In this document: one piece after another, positions 1-10,063 of the stretch
How positions within the stretch are numbered: the stretch's first letter is position 1
How the letters are laid out: every line of letters starts with the position of its first letter
Assembly: GCA_902826165.1 (NCBI GenBank)
Contig: CADEDV010000035.1
Coordinates: forward strand, 2,867-36,539
Length of the DNA: 33,673 nucleotides
Origin: an uncultured Bacteroidota bacterium
GTDB lineage: Bacteria > Bacteroidota > Bacteroidia > Chitinophagales > Chitinophagaceae
Reading direction: 5' to 3'
Made by a program: the position numbers and the translations under genes
Notes under the pieces: model-generated
What the model saw: only the letters and a program-made list of their open reading frames with translations
Database searches by the model: none
What the model was told of the DNA's origin: nothing

Positions 1-2
1 TC

Positions 3-137
3 TACTCCGGTCATAAAGACATGCCTGGTTTCAAAAATAAAATACCCGGCAACGAGGATGCTATAGAAGGCACTTTTGGTAAAACAAGAATGCCCGGCGA
101 CCTGGTGAATTTTGTGCGGACATATGCCGGTAAGTAA
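3..137 (+). CDS. C-terminal end of an unidentified protein (5' truncated by window edge)
   Basis: An open frame enters from the left edge and ends at TAA 135-137, giving 44 residues that end in FVRTYAGK. The tail is hydrophilic and rich in Gly, Lys and Met-Pro-Gly (MPG occurs twice), with no membrane segment or Cys. The protein-like composition and the clean stop 46 bases before the next start support a real gene, but the fragment is too short for me to name a family. Confidence 0.5.
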   Translation, partial: YSGHKDMPGFKNKIPGNEDAIEGTFGKTRMPGDLVNFVRTYAGK

Positions 138-183
138 TAGTTCCGAATTAGGAGTCATTTACAAAAGGCTTTAAACTCGTTAT

Positions 184-1446
184 ATGAACCTGAAGACAAG
201 CATATGCCTTGCTGTATTTGTATTCATTACAGCCGGCAGCTCAATGGCGCAGATCATTAACCCCAAAAAAATCCTGGAACGCAAAGCAAACAGGGCCATC
301 GAAAAGAAAACGGAGCAGGCTGTTGACAGCCTCTTTGACAAAAAAGAAAAACAGGAACCACAAGAAGGAACAAAAGAAACAGCGCCTGTTAAAACAGGGA
401 AGGCAGAACAAAAGCAGGTTCAGGATACAGTTCCGTCTCTTCTTGCTTATTCCAAATTCGATTTTATACCGGGAGAAAAAGTGATCTTCTTTGATGATTT
501 CAGCCAGGATAATATTGGCGACTTCCCTGCCTTGTGGAATACCAATGGTTCAGCCGAAATCGTTACTACCAATTTATTACCCGGCCGCTGGATGATGTTT
601 GTTTCCCGGGAAGCTGTTTGGACAGACGAATTATTAAAACTTCCGGATAATTACACGATTGAATTCGACATCATTCCCATTAAAGGAGAAGAGGCAAGAA
701 TGGCGGGCTATGATTTCCGGCTACTACAAAGTATCAATCCCAAATCATATGATCATGGAGCTGTACCGGGCAAAGCTGGTTTCCTCTTCAGTTGTGAGTA
801 TTTTGGACGAACAGGTTACCGTACTTATATAAACAGCGACGAAGGTGCTGATCTGGGGTTGAGCGGTACAAAAGAAGGACAGCAATACTACCAGGAGGAG
901 AATAAAAAATATCATATCTCCATCTGGGTGCAAAAAGCTAGAATACGACTTTACCAGGATGAGCAAAAAATATTCGATCTTCCTAAAGCCTTTCCACTGA
1001 CCAGCGTTAAAATGGACCGGATACGTTTTGAAGAAGGTGCTGCCATGGTCAGTAATATCCGTATTGCAATCGGCAACCCTGATATGCGGAGCAAGTTGAT
1101 TACTGAAGGAAAACTGGTGAGTTATGGTATCTATTTCGATGTGAACAAAGATGTAGTAAAACCAGCCTCTTTTGCCACACTGAAAGAAATAGCAGCAGTC
1201 CTTACAGAGAATCCTGCTGTTAAGATTAAAATCGTTGGACATACAGATGCTGATGGTGCAGACGCAGCGAATCTCGACCTTTCCAAACGCCGGGCAGCTT
1301 CTGTGAAGGACGAACTGGTAAGATCTTTTACTATTGATGCCGGCCGCATCGAAACGGAGGGCAAAGGAGAAACACAACCTGTAGCAGCCAATGACACTCC
1401 ATCTAAGAAAGCATTGAACCGGAGAGTTGAATTTATTAAATTATAA
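184..1446 (+). CDS. Exported OmpA-family protein with a concanavalin-like middle domain
   Basis: 420 residues. Residues 1-22 are a Sec signal peptide ending SSMAQ. A Lys/Glu/Gln-rich, probably coiled linker follows to about residue 75. The middle (about 95-300) begins IFFDDFSQDN and looks like a concanavalin/laminin-G-type beta sandwich. The C-terminus (about 312-420) is an OmpA-like peptidoglycan-binding domain: GIYFDVNKD, then IVGHTDADG, LSKRRA and the closing NRRVEFIKL. These are the hallmark segments of the domain that binds diaminopimelate in peptidoglycan. The product therefore probably sits in the periplasm or on the outer membrane, anchored to the wall. The ATG at 184 places the signal peptide directly at the N-terminus. 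The middle domain's ligand is unknown. Confidence 0.85.
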   Translation: MNLKTSICLAVFVFITAGSSMAQIINPKKILERKANRAIEKKTEQAVDSLFDKKEKQEPQEGTKETAPVKTGKAEQKQVQDTVPSLLAYSKFDFIPGEKVIFFDDFSQDNIGDFPALWNTNGSAEIVTTNLLPGRWMMFVSREAVWTDELLKLPDNYTIEFDIIPIKGEEARMAGYDFRLLQSINPKSYDHGAVPGKAGFLFSCEYFGRTGYRTYINSDEGADLGLSGTKEGQQYYQEENKKYHISIWVQKARIRLYQDEQKIFDLPKAFPLTSVKMDRIRFEEGAAMVSNIRIAIGNPDMRSKLITEGKLVSYGIYFDVNKDVVKPASFATLKEIAAVLTENPAVKIKIVGHTDADGADAANLDLSKRRAASVKDELVRSFTIDAGRIETEGKGETQPVAANDTPSKKALNRRVEFIKL

Positions 1447-1512
1447 AATAAAAAAACTCAACTATTGCCATTTTCAATTGAACTAATAACGGGCTAATAT
1501 ATAGCTTACTTG

Positions 1513-2841
1513 TTAAAGCTCTTTCAGCAACCTACTGCACCCCTTATCCAAAGCTTTCATCGCTGCTTCATCTGCCTTGCCATCATATTTACCCGAGACC
1601 TTTTCCTCGGCCTTTTTTGAACCATCCGCTACGCTGGTGAGTTTCAGGGTAGTTTCAATATTGAAAGATGAAGCGGCAGAAGGATCAGTGTTTTTGATCG
1701 CCTTCAGTAAACTGCCCACTTTACTGGCCTGTTTGACTTTAGTAAAAGTGGTGGTCAGCAAAAGATCACAATTATAGTTCCTGGCTTCTTCTTCTGAGGT
1801 CACAGCAATAGCTTCAGTTTTATCACTGGCAAGTGCTCCTGCCACGTGTTTTTGAAGTATATCCGCTTGTAATGTTTCTTCCCCGGTTGGCAACAGCACG
1901 GCAATCCGGATCATCCCTTCTTTTTTAGGAGCACCAGGATCAACAGCAGCCGCTGTCTTGTCTGCTTTATCATATCCATATTGCTTCATCAAAGCATTAA
2001 CATCCATTTTTTCCTGCAGGTCTTCTTCATTTTTTGTTTCCTGGTAACCGATGGGAATCTCAAACAACATCGAATCTAATTTTAGGGTAGAAAATTCCAG
2101 TGTCTCCAGTGAGGTGGCAAACTCACTGGTCTTTGCAGCACCATTACCCATGATCATTGTTTTGGTTTCAACCAGCGGAAAGCCCATCCGGCCTTTGCCA
2201 CTGCGGCGGGTAACAAACCTGTCCTTACAATCGGGTTGATACTGCCCGCCTTTTACAGCAGCACTACTATAACTTCTTACCGGGCAGTTGAACTGTGGCA
2301 GGTCAATATACCAGCCATCTATTTTGATAACCATACTGTCTTTCATCATACAGGCATCAGCGGAGGGCTTTATTTTCTGCGTACTCCAAACATGCCGGGC
2401 GGTGAAGCCATGCATTTTTTTCCGCTCCCCTGTATCGGTAATGCTCTGGTACATATAGATCACTCCACCTGTCTTATCCTTTGTTTTATCAGCAGGAGCT
2501 GGTTTGCTTTTAACAGCAACAGGTTTGGCATCGTCATCGATCACTTCCTCTTCCTGCTTGGAAAACGGCTCGATATAATAGAGCTTTTTCTTATCATTTA
2601 TTTTGATCGTACGCTGCAGGTCGCATTGCTCAATCGTTACGGGGCTTGCAGCGGCTCCCATAAAACCACCACCCTCAGTCCGCTTGCGCATTCCTTTTAC
2701 GTAGATCGTGGATTCAGACTTCATGCCCGATACACTGGTGGACTGGCGTAATTTATATTGCTGTGCATCTGCTGAATCGACTGTTGATAATAGTATCAGT
2801 ACAGTACCAGCAAAAAAGGAGGAGATGGATTGAATTTTCAT
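1513..2841 (-). CDS. Large exported protein of unknown function
   Basis: 442 residues with a signal peptide (about 1-27, ending DSADAQ). The N-terminal part (28-100) is beta-rich, beginning QYKLRQSTSVSGMKS and containing KINDKKKLYYIEPF, a pattern seen in exported Bacteroidota and Acidobacteria proteins that bear DUF4412-like repeats; this link is tentative. A charged Lys/Pro/Ala linker lies near residues 105-125. A separate C-terminal domain starts near residue 305 with MIRIAVLLPTGEE and runs to the end, containing YNCDLLLTTTF. I do not recognise a catalytic motif. It is convergent with the OmpA-like gene and has a plausible -7 promoter element at 2858-2865. Confidence 0.7.
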   Translation of the reverse strand: MKIQSISSFFAGTVLILLSTVDSADAQQYKLRQSTSVSGMKSESTIYVKGMRKRTEGGGFMGAAASPVTIEQCDLQRTIKINDKKKLYYIEPFSKQEEEVIDDDAKPVAVKSKPAPADKTKDKTGGVIYMYQSITDTGERKKMHGFTARHVWSTQKIKPSADACMMKDSMVIKIDGWYIDLPQFNCPVRSYSSAAVKGGQYQPDCKDRFVTRRSGKGRMGFPLVETKTMIMGNGAAKTSEFATSLETLEFSTLKLDSMLFEIPIGYQETKNEEDLQEKMDVNALMKQYGYDKADKTAAAVDPGAPKKEGMIRIAVLLPTGEETLQADILQKHVAGALASDKTEAIAVTSEEEARNYNCDLLLTTTFTKVKQASKVGSLLKAIKNTDPSAASSFNIETTLKLTSVADGSKKAEEKVSGKYDGKADEAAMKALDKGCSRLLKEL

Positions 2842-2857
2842 ATAAACTGTTTGAATT

Positions 2858-2865
2858 CAAAAATA
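2858..2865 (-). promoter_or_regulatory. -7 promoter element for the 442-residue exported protein
   Basis: On the minus strand the bases read TATTTTTG, an exact match to the Bacteroidota primary-sigma -7 consensus TAnnTTTG, 16 bases upstream of the ATG at 2841. No TTG lies at the usual -33 distance (the nearest is about 26 bases further upstream), so the call rests on the -7 box alone. Confidence 0.4.
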
Positions 2866-2972
2866 TATTCCCCGGCACTATTAAATTACAGCAATTGTAC
2901 CAGTTGCGCATAAACATTTATGAATTGACTTTATACCAGTTAAAGACAAGACTATCCCTTTTGCAGGGCAGA

Positions 2973-5900
2973 CTAATTTTTCCAGATCGCCCCGACACCT
3001 GCCTGCCACAACAACGTATTGAAGGCCGGAATTTGTTTTTCCAGTATTTCATCTGCTCTTTTCTTTAACCCCATCCAATCGGCAGTTAATTGTTTGAGCA
3101 GGTCTAACGAAGGCTGGTTCACTTTAGGAATATCACTTTCTGTCTGGTTGATCAGGAACATATAATTCGCCGTGAATTTATTCGGGAAATTCTCCACATC
3201 ATCATAGGCTTTTGATTTCCGCTGTACCATCTCTTCATCCCAGGCTTTCATTTGCTGAACCAGTAACTGGCCTTCTTTTTTTATCGCTGTATATTTTACG
3301 TCTGCAGATAATGAGGAAAGTAGTGACTCCAGTTGCTGTTTCTTTGAATATACTGTATTGACCAATTGGTGCATACCAGTCAACTCTTTTTCCATACTGC
3401 TCATCAACAGGTGATATTCATTATAAGTAGCTGCATCTGTTACATAAAGCGGGTTAGGAAGAATGGAGGCAGTTGCCGTAAGTTCTTGCGTACCCAACTT
3501 TAGTATTAAGCTATACTTACCCGGAGAAGCTTTATGACCACTGTAACTGCTTTCAATATATACGCCCGGTACACCCGGCATCGTGGGATACCGCAGGTTC
3601 CATACAAAACGGTTCAACCCTTTTTTCGCTGATAAAAGCGGTTCTGCGGAAGGCCCTCCGTCATATCTTTTATAAGTACTATCTGGCTTTGTGCTGAAGC
3701 TGCGGACTACATTTCCCTGGGCATCTTTGATCTCCAATACCAGCTGGTCAGTTGCTTTTACTTCAGGCAACTGGTAATACAATACAATACCGGTTGAGGG
3801 ATTCACTCCCCTGAACCGGTTACTGCCACTAAAATCTTCATCGTTTTCATCCAGTTCACTGTACCCGTTGACGAGATACGTATCTTCTGGTTGATAAATA
3901 GTAAAAGAGCCAGCTTCTTTTTTATATTGACGTACTAAGGTAAGATCATCCAATATCCAGAAAGAACGGCCGGATGTGGCAGCGATCAGGTCATCCTGGT
4001 GGATACGCAGATCAGTAATGGGTGTAACAGGCAGCTTCAGTTGAAAAGGTACCCATTCTTTTCCTCCATCCCAGGAAATGAATACACCCAACTCAGTTCC
4101 GGCAAACAACAGATCCTTTCTTTTCTCATCTTCACGGACAACCCTTGTAAAGGCATTGGCAGGTAAGCCATTATTTATTTTCGTCCATGTCTTTCCATAA
4201 TCCGTTGTCTTGTATAACCCGGGAGTATGATCATTGAACTTATAACGGGTTGTGGCAATATAGGCTGTTGCTTTATCGAACGGAGATACTTCGATCGCAT
4301 TAATGAGACATTCCTGTAATCCGGCTGGTGTTACATTTTGCCAATGGGCTCCACCATCTTTTGTCAGGTAAACCAATCCATCATCACTGCCCGTCCAGAT
4401 CACTCCTTTTTCATGTGGTGATTCCATCACATAACTCAGCGTTCCATAATTTTCTGCTCCTACCGCTTCGTTGGTATAAGGCCCGCCTCCTTTTCCCTGT
4501 TTTTCTTTTTCATTGCGGGTAAGATCAGGAGAAACTTCTTTCCATGTTTTACCCATATCTGTTGTACGCAATAAATACTGCGAACCATGATAATACGTAC
4601 CGGGTTCATGCTTACTCCAGATGATCGGCGCATTCCAGTTATACCTGTACTTAATATCTTTTGCATCTCTTCCCAGGTACTGTATCGGTGCGGCCATGAT
4701 ATTGGTACCGGCTTTTGCTTTCATATCAAGTACTTCAATGGTACCCTGGTAGCTGCCGCCCAATACATAACGGGGATCATTAGGATCGAAGGCAAGAAAA
4801 GCACTTTCACCACCGGCCGACCATGTCCAGCTGGCTGTTGTGATACCACCACTCGCTAACTCCCTGCTGGCAATGGATACAGATGTATTGTCCTGCTGTC
4901 CGCCATAAATCCGGTAAGGGAACTGGTTGTCGACATTGATCCGGTAAAATTGTGCAGTCGGCATATTCGCCTGGGTAGTCCACGTTTTTCCTTTATTTAC
5001 AGAAACAGCAGCCCCACCGTCATTAGCGATCACCATATTCTTTGAATTCTGCGGGTTGATCCACAGGTCATGATAATCACCATGGGTACCTGAAAGATTT
5101 TCCCAGGTCTTGCCACCATCATTCGAACGCAATGCCGGGGCACTAAGCACATAAATGACCTGGTCATTCATCGGGTCCGTAAACAATTCAATATAGTACC
5201 AGGCTCTTTGTACAAGCCGGTGATCATTGCTGACACGGCTCCAGCTTTTACCGGCATTATTAGAAACAAATAAACCTCCCAGTTCTTTATCAGAATCACT
5301 CTCGATGAGTGCATATACTTTTTCAGAATTGGAACGGCAAACGGATATCGCCATCTTACCCATTTCTTTGGGTAATCCTTCCTGCATTTTTTCCCAATGC
5401 TCTCCTCCATCAGTTGATTTATACAAACCACTGCCCGGTCCGCCGCTGATCACTTTCCAGGGAAGACGGCCATGCTCCCACATGGCTGCGTACAGTATCG
5501 TTGGATTATTCATATCCATGGATAATTCTGCACAGCCTGTTTTTTCATCCACGTACAATACATTTTTCCAGGTTGCGCCGCCATCCGTTGATTTATAAAT
5601 TCCCCTTTGAGATGATTTGCTGTACAATGCACCTTGTACTGCCACAAAAACGGTATTCGGATCTTTTGGGTGAATAACGATCCGGGCAATATGCTGCGAT
5701 TGATCCAGTCCCATTTTCTTCCAGGTCTTCCCGGCATCGGTTGATTTATAGACCCCGTCACCATGATGAGTCATCACTCCCCGTACCGCATGTTCGCCCA
5801 TACCCACGTAAATAATATTGGGATCGGATTCCGCCACTGCCACAGCACCTACCGATCCTGTTTTGAAAAATCCGTCGGAGATATTGGCCCAGCTGATTCC

Positions 5901-6137
5901 CATATCTTCTGTTTTCCAGAGACCACCACCGGTGGTTCCCATATAATAAGTAGTGGGATTGCCCACCACACCGGTAGCTGTCACGGAACGGCCTCCGCGG
6001 AAGGGTCCGATATTTCGCCACTTAACAGGTTTGAAAAAATTATTCAGCTCCTGTGCCGCAGAATCTTTTTTGGTTTGCGCAAACAGGTTGGCACTAAACG
6101 ATAGAACAATAACAAGAAGCAGGATTTGTTTTGGCAT
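2973..6137 (-). CDS. Exported sortilin/VPS10-like BNR (Asp-box) repeat protein
   Basis: 1054 residues with a signal peptide (1-20, ending ANLFA|Q). Residues 40-700 form one or two beta-propellers carrying about ten Asp-box motifs (S/T-x-D-x-G-x-x-W): for example STDAGKTW near 133, STDGGATW near 183, then [31 protein letters not shown] and TTDYGKTW. This is the layout of proteins labelled 'WD40/YVTN/BNR-like repeat-containing protein' or sortilin-like glycosyl hydrolase in Bacteroidota. No sialidase Arg triad could be assigned, so hydrolase activity is unproven. The C-terminal 300 residues hold a beta-sandwich and a helical tail. It lies 47 bases downstream of the amidohydrolase on the same strand, so the two are probably co-transcribed. 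Confidence 0.85.
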   Translation of the reverse strand: MPKQILLLVIVLSFSANLFAQTKKDSAAQELNNFFKPVKWRNIGPFRGGRSVTATGVVGNPTTYYMGTTGGGLWKTEDMGISWANISDGFFKTGSVGAVAVAESDPNIIYVGMGEHAVRGVMTHHGDGVYKSTDAGKTWKKMGLDQSQHIARIVIHPKDPNTVFVAVQGALYSKSSQRGIYKSTDGGATWKNVLYVDEKTGCAELSMDMNNPTILYAAMWEHGRLPWKVISGGPGSGLYKSTDGGEHWEKMQEGLPKEMGKMAISVCRSNSEKVYALIESDSDKELGGLFVSNNAGKSWSRVSNDHRLVQRAWYYIELFTDPMNDQVIYVLSAPALRSNDGGKTWENLSGTHGDYHDLWINPQNSKNMVIANDGGAAVSVNKGKTWTTQANMPTAQFYRINVDNQFPYRIYGGQQDNTSVSIASRELASGGITTASWTWSAGGESAFLAFDPNDPRYVLGGSYQGTIEVLDMKAKAGTNIMAAPIQYLGRDAKDIKYRYNWNAPIIWSKHEPGTYYHGSQYLLRTTDMGKTWKEVSPDLTRNEKEKQGKGGGPYTNEAVGAENYGTLSYVMESPHEKGVIWTGSDDGLVYLTKDGGAHWQNVTPAGLQECLINAIEVSPFDKATAYIATTRYKFNDHTPGLYKTTDYGKTWTKINNGLPANAFTRVVREDEKRKDLLFAGTELGVFISWDGGKEWVPFQLKLPVTPITDLRIHQDDLIAATSGRSFWILDDLTLVRQYKKEAGSFTIYQPEDTYLVNGYSELDENDEDFSGSNRFRGVNPSTGIVLYYQLPEVKATDQLVLEIKDAQGNVVRSFSTKPDSTYKRYDGGPSAEPLLSAKKGLNRFVWNLRYPTMPGVPGVYIESSYSGHKASPGKYSLILKLGTQELTATASILPNPLYVTDAATYNEYHLLMSSMEKELTGMHQLVNTVYSKKQQLESLLSSLSADVKYTAIKKEGQLLVQQMKAWDEEMVQRKSKAYDDVENFPNKFTANYMFLINQTESDIPKVNQPSLDLLKQLTADWMGLKKRADEILEKQIPAFNTLLWQAGVGAIWKN

Positions 6138-6184
6138 GTGAAGATGATTTTAAAAAGAAAATCGTAACAAGTAGTAATGTAAAC

Positions 6185-7918
6185 TTAATCGGCGAAATAT
6201 ACTTTACTGATCTTACCTTTTTCGATCACATAGATTGCGGCTCCATATTGCAGGTTCACCGGTTTGGGACTAGTCCATATCTCTTCATGATCGATCACCG
6301 TATTACCCGATACGATCCGGTTAACCAGCTTGCAGTATAAGTAAGGCATCTTCGTAATAAAAATGTATTGCTTTCTCATTTCTTCTTTGCCCTTCATTTG
6401 CATTTTGCCTGTCGTGGAATATATCTCCACATCATCCGCATAGGGAGCCAGGAAAGCGTCAAGGTCATGTGCATTATAGGCATTCAATTGCTGCTGCACC
6501 AGCATAACGGCTGTGTTGTTCACTATAGAATCAGGAAAGAAAACCTTACCCTTATTAAATATACGGTCGATCTTTTTCCAGTTAGAAAGACTATCCAGCG
6601 GGTTGGCATTCAGTAATACCATATTTCCCCATTTGTTTTTGGAGATACTACCCCATTCCTTTTCCTGCCCCACTGCTTTGGCACCATTGATGGTGGAAGC
6701 CTGCAAGAGTTGCCAATTGTTCAGACCTGCCTGTTGCATGGCATCTAATTCATCAAAATAAGACGTGGCATGCTGGGTACCAATATTACCGGCATCAGTA
6801 CCCGTAGCGATGATGACCCCGGCATCTGCCAATTTTTTTAGGTTGGATGCTGAAATACTATCCTCCGCCTTAGGCTGACCTGTTTGCTTCCGGTTTCGTA
6901 ACGCTGTAATATAATTTTTGCCAAGTGTTGTATCAGGCCAGGGGTAATCAATAATAGTACTGTTGGTAAAAGGATGAGCATGTTCCAGTTCATAGGTGCT
7001 GAAATGATAATTATCCGACAGCACTTTGGAATAATTACGACCCACTACCAGTGAGGGGCAAAGCACTACGTTCTTCTTTTTCAGTAATTGCACAAAATCG
7101 TTACTGATATATTCGTCATCTATGCTATGCACTAAATAGTCGGCACCCGCTTCCACGGCCAGCTGTGCGGTGATCCGTTCCGTGGCATGTACCGCTACCC
7201 GTTTATTATTCTTATGTGCTTCATCAATAGCGGCTTTAACGATCTCATAATTTTTTTGGGCTCCTGCTTCCTTATTACTGTCCAAAACGATATACCATAT
7301 CTTGACAAAATCAGCTTTGTATTTTAGTTGCTCCTGCACAGCATTGATTGCCTCCTCTTTTGTAGTCATCAGGATAAAAGGGCCTTCATTCCCCAAATCT
7401 TTAAAAGGAGGCGGTAACCAGGTGGTCAGCAAAGGTCCGGTCATACTTACAAGAGGTGAAGCAGCCCTGGTAACCAAGGAATCTCTTTGTTGCAGGAAAT
7501 TGAAACTGGCTCCGACATCTGTCACGGAAGTAATGCCTGCAGCCAGGTACCTGTGCAGCAGGTCTTCCATATTATCATGCACCCATTGTATCTCTTTTTT
7601 GTAGGGTTGATATTTACGCAGGTCAATGGCATCAGGTCTTGCATATAAACCCCCGCTTTGAAAAAAATGGATATGAGCATCACTGAAACCAGGAGACAGC
7701 CATTTACCACTGCCATCAATAACTTCAGTACCGGGAGGCAATTTGAATTGTTTTCCTTTGTCCACACTCACAATACGGCCGTCCAGCACCACCACATCAT
7801 ACCCGCTCAGTATCTTTTTATTTTCTACATCCAGCACATGGGTATTTTTGATCAATACCTGGGCCGGTAAAATATAGTACAACAGGCAAAGAAACAGGAA
7901 AACGATTGGCTTTCGCAT
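6185..7918 (-). CDS. Exported metal-dependent amidohydrolase with a C-terminal NTF2/SnoaL-like domain
   Basis: 577 residues from the chosen ATG at 7918; a start 12 codons upstream would put charged residues before the signal peptide (MRKPIVFLFLCLLYYILPAQ). Ligands of the imidazolonepropionase/prolidase-like amidohydrolase barrel are visible: H82 and H84 (DAHIHFF), carbamylated-Lys candidate K206 (FVKIWY), H244 (AVHATE), H264 (VHSIDD) and D375 (TGTDAGN). The barrel and its flanking beta sandwich end near residue 465. Residues 470-577 form a separate SnoaL/NTF2-like fold (YNAHDLDAFLAPYADDVEIY). Substrate unknown; amidohydrolases of this group often cleave Xaa-Pro or cyclic amides. It is followed after 47 bases by the BNR protein and preceded by the kinase gene with a 77-base gap. 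Confidence 0.88.
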   Translation of the reverse strand: MRKPIVFLFLCLLYYILPAQVLIKNTHVLDVENKKILSGYDVVVLDGRIVSVDKGKQFKLPPGTEVIDGSGKWLSPGFSDAHIHFFQSGGLYARPDAIDLRKYQPYKKEIQWVHDNMEDLLHRYLAAGITSVTDVGASFNFLQQRDSLVTRAASPLVSMTGPLLTTWLPPPFKDLGNEGPFILMTTKEEAINAVQEQLKYKADFVKIWYIVLDSNKEAGAQKNYEIVKAAIDEAHKNNKRVAVHATERITAQLAVEAGADYLVHSIDDEYISNDFVQLLKKKNVVLCPSLVVGRNYSKVLSDNYHFSTYELEHAHPFTNSTIIDYPWPDTTLGKNYITALRNRKQTGQPKAEDSISASNLKKLADAGVIIATGTDAGNIGTQHATSYFDELDAMQQAGLNNWQLLQASTINGAKAVGQEKEWGSISKNKWGNMVLLNANPLDSLSNWKKIDRIFNKGKVFFPDSIVNNTAVMLVQQQLNAYNAHDLDAFLAPYADDVEIYSTTGKMQMKGKEEMRKQYIFITKMPYLYCKLVNRIVSGNTVIDHEEIWTSPKPVNLQYGAAIYVIEKGKISKVYFAD

Positions 7919-7995
7919 GAAGAATTTCTTTCTAAAGTATCGAAAAAAGAGCAATTAAACCGGCCTGCTTTGTGAAGATAATTTTAACGGAATAA

Positions 7996-9009
7996 TTACC
8001 GCCGTGCCGTTGTTACCGTTACGGTGGTTCCCCTTCCCAATTCACTGTGAATGCTGAGTTCCCCATTGATAGAAACAGCCAGCTGTTTCATGTTGAGTAA
8101 ACCTGCAGAAGAAAGCTGTGCATTGACATCAAATCCTTTTCCATCATCGGTTATGCTTAAGGAGATCGTTTGCCCCTGGTCTTTTAGTACAACTGATACT
8201 GATTTAGCTTCCGCATGCTCGGTAATATTACTGAGAGCTTCCTGGCAGATACGGAAAAAATCAATTTTTTCTTCCGGCAATAAATCATCATCATGGCAAT
8301 CGCTTCTGTAAGTACAGGGAATACCGTTCAGTACAGCAAATTCTTTACACTGAAATTCCGTCGTTGCATTAAAACCAAGGTCATTCATCATATTGGGGCT
8401 AACCGAAAATGATATCCTCCGGATACTCCGGATCAGCAGGTCAGACATCAGCAATGCTTCTTCCAGCCTTTCCTTTGCTTTCCCCGGAAGATCAGACACC
8501 CGCTGATCCACCCAGGCGATATGCATTTTTACAACAGCTGCCAGTTGGGCCACTTCCTCATGCAGTTCATACGCCAGGTATTTCCGGTCATCCTCTGCCC
8601 TGTTTTTAAAATGAGTGGCTAATGTTTTATAGCGGTGATATTTTTCTTCTGTCTCCTGCTCCCGGATCTTACTGGCCGTAATATCCTTTGCTATCGCAAA
8701 CACGATCTCCTGGTCCGGGACATACACCGAGGTCCATTCCAGCCAGATGACAGTTCCGGCTTTAGTGATATACCGGTTTTGAAAATTCAGCAGGGTCTTC
8801 CCATTCAAAAGAGTTTGCCGTTCCTTACTGGTTAATGCAAGGTCATCCGGATGAATAAAGGAAGATATGGGCCGGCTATAGAGTTCTGCTGCTGTATATC
8901 CCAATGCAGCCGGTACAGCAGGATTCACTCTTTTAAAATAGCCATCTTTTCCGGCTATACACACAAAATCAGGGGTCATCTCAAAAAGAGTGAACAGTTC
9001 AAAATTCAT
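7996..9009 (-). CDS. Soluble PAS-domain sensor histidine kinase (HisKA_3 / NarX-type)
   Basis: 337 residues with no membrane segment. The N-terminal PAS fold covers about 1-112 (TPDFVCIAGKDGYFKRVNP, then FIHPDD and AIAKDITASK). A coiled linker leads to the dimerisation/phosphoacceptor helix with H150 in YELHEEVAQ, typical of the HisKA_3 family. The HATPase domain has its N box near 257-262 (QEALSNI), G1 box D288-D294 (DDGKGFD) and a G2-like GRGTTVTV near 325. It should autophosphorylate on a cytosolic cue sensed by the PAS fold and pass phosphate to a LuxR-type response regulator. No regulator gene is adjacent, so it is an orphan in this window. Confidence 0.9.
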   Translation of the reverse strand: MNFELFTLFEMTPDFVCIAGKDGYFKRVNPAVPAALGYTAAELYSRPISSFIHPDDLALTSKERQTLLNGKTLLNFQNRYITKAGTVIWLEWTSVYVPDQEIVFAIAKDITASKIREQETEEKYHRYKTLATHFKNRAEDDRKYLAYELHEEVAQLAAVVKMHIAWVDQRVSDLPGKAKERLEEALLMSDLLIRSIRRISFSVSPNMMNDLGFNATTEFQCKEFAVLNGIPCTYRSDCHDDDLLPEEKIDFFRICQEALSNITEHAEAKSVSVVLKDQGQTISLSITDDGKGFDVNAQLSSAGLLNMKQLAVSINGELSIHSELGRGTTVTVTTARR

Positions 9010-9290
9010 AATAGTACGTCGTTCGTTTTGCTAATCAGAGCAATATTGGGATGATCAGAATTTACAAAAATAACGGAACAGGATACCCGGCAAAGGCTTA
9101 AGGAAATTATAATGAAACTTTAAGGTCTTAAAAGAGGTATAATATTGGAAATTCAGCGGAAACACTTACCGGTTTGCAGACTGAAAATCTTCTTGTCTGG
9201 CTTTCTGCGGCAGCGAATAACGGCCGCAGAAGACTAAAATCATTTTTTTTTGATTTCCTGCCTGCTAAATTGCCCGCTTATAAATGGTTT

Positions 9291-10013
9291 ATGATCCGGA
9301 AGAAAATCTTTGGTTCATTGCAGGCTGAAAAATTCAAGCATCGTAGCAATGAAATAAAACGAATTGAAGCATTAAGCGATGCCGTCTTTGCTTTCTCAGT
9401 CTCGTTACTGGTGGCGTCCCTGGAAGTGCCGCAAACCTTTGAAGAACTGCAGGTGATCCTGAAAGGTGCTGTACCATTTTTTGCTACAGTGTCGCTGATC
9501 TTTTTATTCTGGTACCAGCAATATGTTTTTTTTCGGCATTATGCACTGAATGATTTCATAACTATCTTGCTCAACCTGGCCTACCTGGCTGTCATTCTCT
9601 TTTATGTTTATCCACTCAAGTTCCTGTTCTCCATCTTGCTTTCTTCCTGGACAGGGATGGATTTGTTTCCCAAAGCCACTGAAAAAGGACTGACCGTTCT
9701 TTTACCGGATGATTTTCCGCAACTGGTTATACTTTTCAGTGCCGGTTATATTGTGATATGGCTGTTACTTTATTTTATGCACAAAAGAGCCTTGCATGCC
9801 ACCAAAGACCCGGTGTTGAACCACTATGAAATAGAATATACCCGGAAGGAAAAGAGAGGGGCATTGTGGAATGCATTGATAGGATTACTCTCTCTGCTGC
9901 TTGCTGTAGCCGGTGTTGAATGGTTGGGTGGAATCTGCTATTTGCTGATACCCTTGCTCCTGCTGATCAATAATAATATCTTCCGGCAACGTGTGAAAAA
10001 ACATAAACGCTAA
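9291..10013 (+). CDS. TMEM175/DUF1211-family integral membrane protein (putative potassium channel)
   Basis: 240 residues from ATG 9291. The first helix carries the family signature in modified form, KRIEALSDAVFAFSVSLL, against the usual RxxxFSDAVxAI; Phe is replaced by Leu. Six hydrophobic segments follow, including FWYQQYVFFRHYAL and two near the C-terminus, and the protein ends in a basic tail. Bacterial TMEM175 homologues form potassium-selective channels. The frame remains open upstream to a TTG at 9174, which would add 39 poorly conserved residues. A near-consensus -7 box (TAATATTG, 9140-9147) fits either start, so the N-terminus is uncertain. It is divergent from the histidine kinase. 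Confidence 0.8.
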   Translation: MIRKKIFGSLQAEKFKHRSNEIKRIEALSDAVFAFSVSLLVASLEVPQTFEELQVILKGAVPFFATVSLIFLFWYQQYVFFRHYALNDFITILLNLAYLAVILFYVYPLKFLFSILLSSWTGMDLFPKATEKGLTVLLPDDFPQLVILFSAGYIVIWLLLYFMHKRALHATKDPVLNHYEIEYTRKEKRGALWNALIGLLSLLLAVAGVEWLGGICYLLIPLLLLINNNIFRQRVKKHKR

Positions 10014-10023
10014 GGATATATAA

Positions 10024-10056
10024 ATGCCGGCACTATTTTAAAAATAGTGCTGGCAT
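10024..10056. terminator. Bidirectional hairpin terminator between convergent genes
   Basis: A 16-base arm at 10024-10039 (beginning ATGCCGGCAC) pairs with 10041-10056, with a single G-T pair and almost no unpaired loop. The A/T-rich top and its place between the stops of two convergent genes fit a shared factor-independent terminator. Confidence 0.7.
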
Positions 10057-10063
10057 CTACTAC

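Noticed and set aside
745..1377. Minus-strand open frame of 210 codons opposite the OmpA-like gene.
   Set aside because: The Cys/Phe/Ser-rich composition is typical of an antisense shadow; the plus frame carries a clear OmpA domain.
2236..2751. Plus-strand open frame of 171 codons opposite the 442-residue exported protein.
   Set aside because: It is a shadow of the minus-strand gene, which has a signal peptide, coherent domains and a promoter match.
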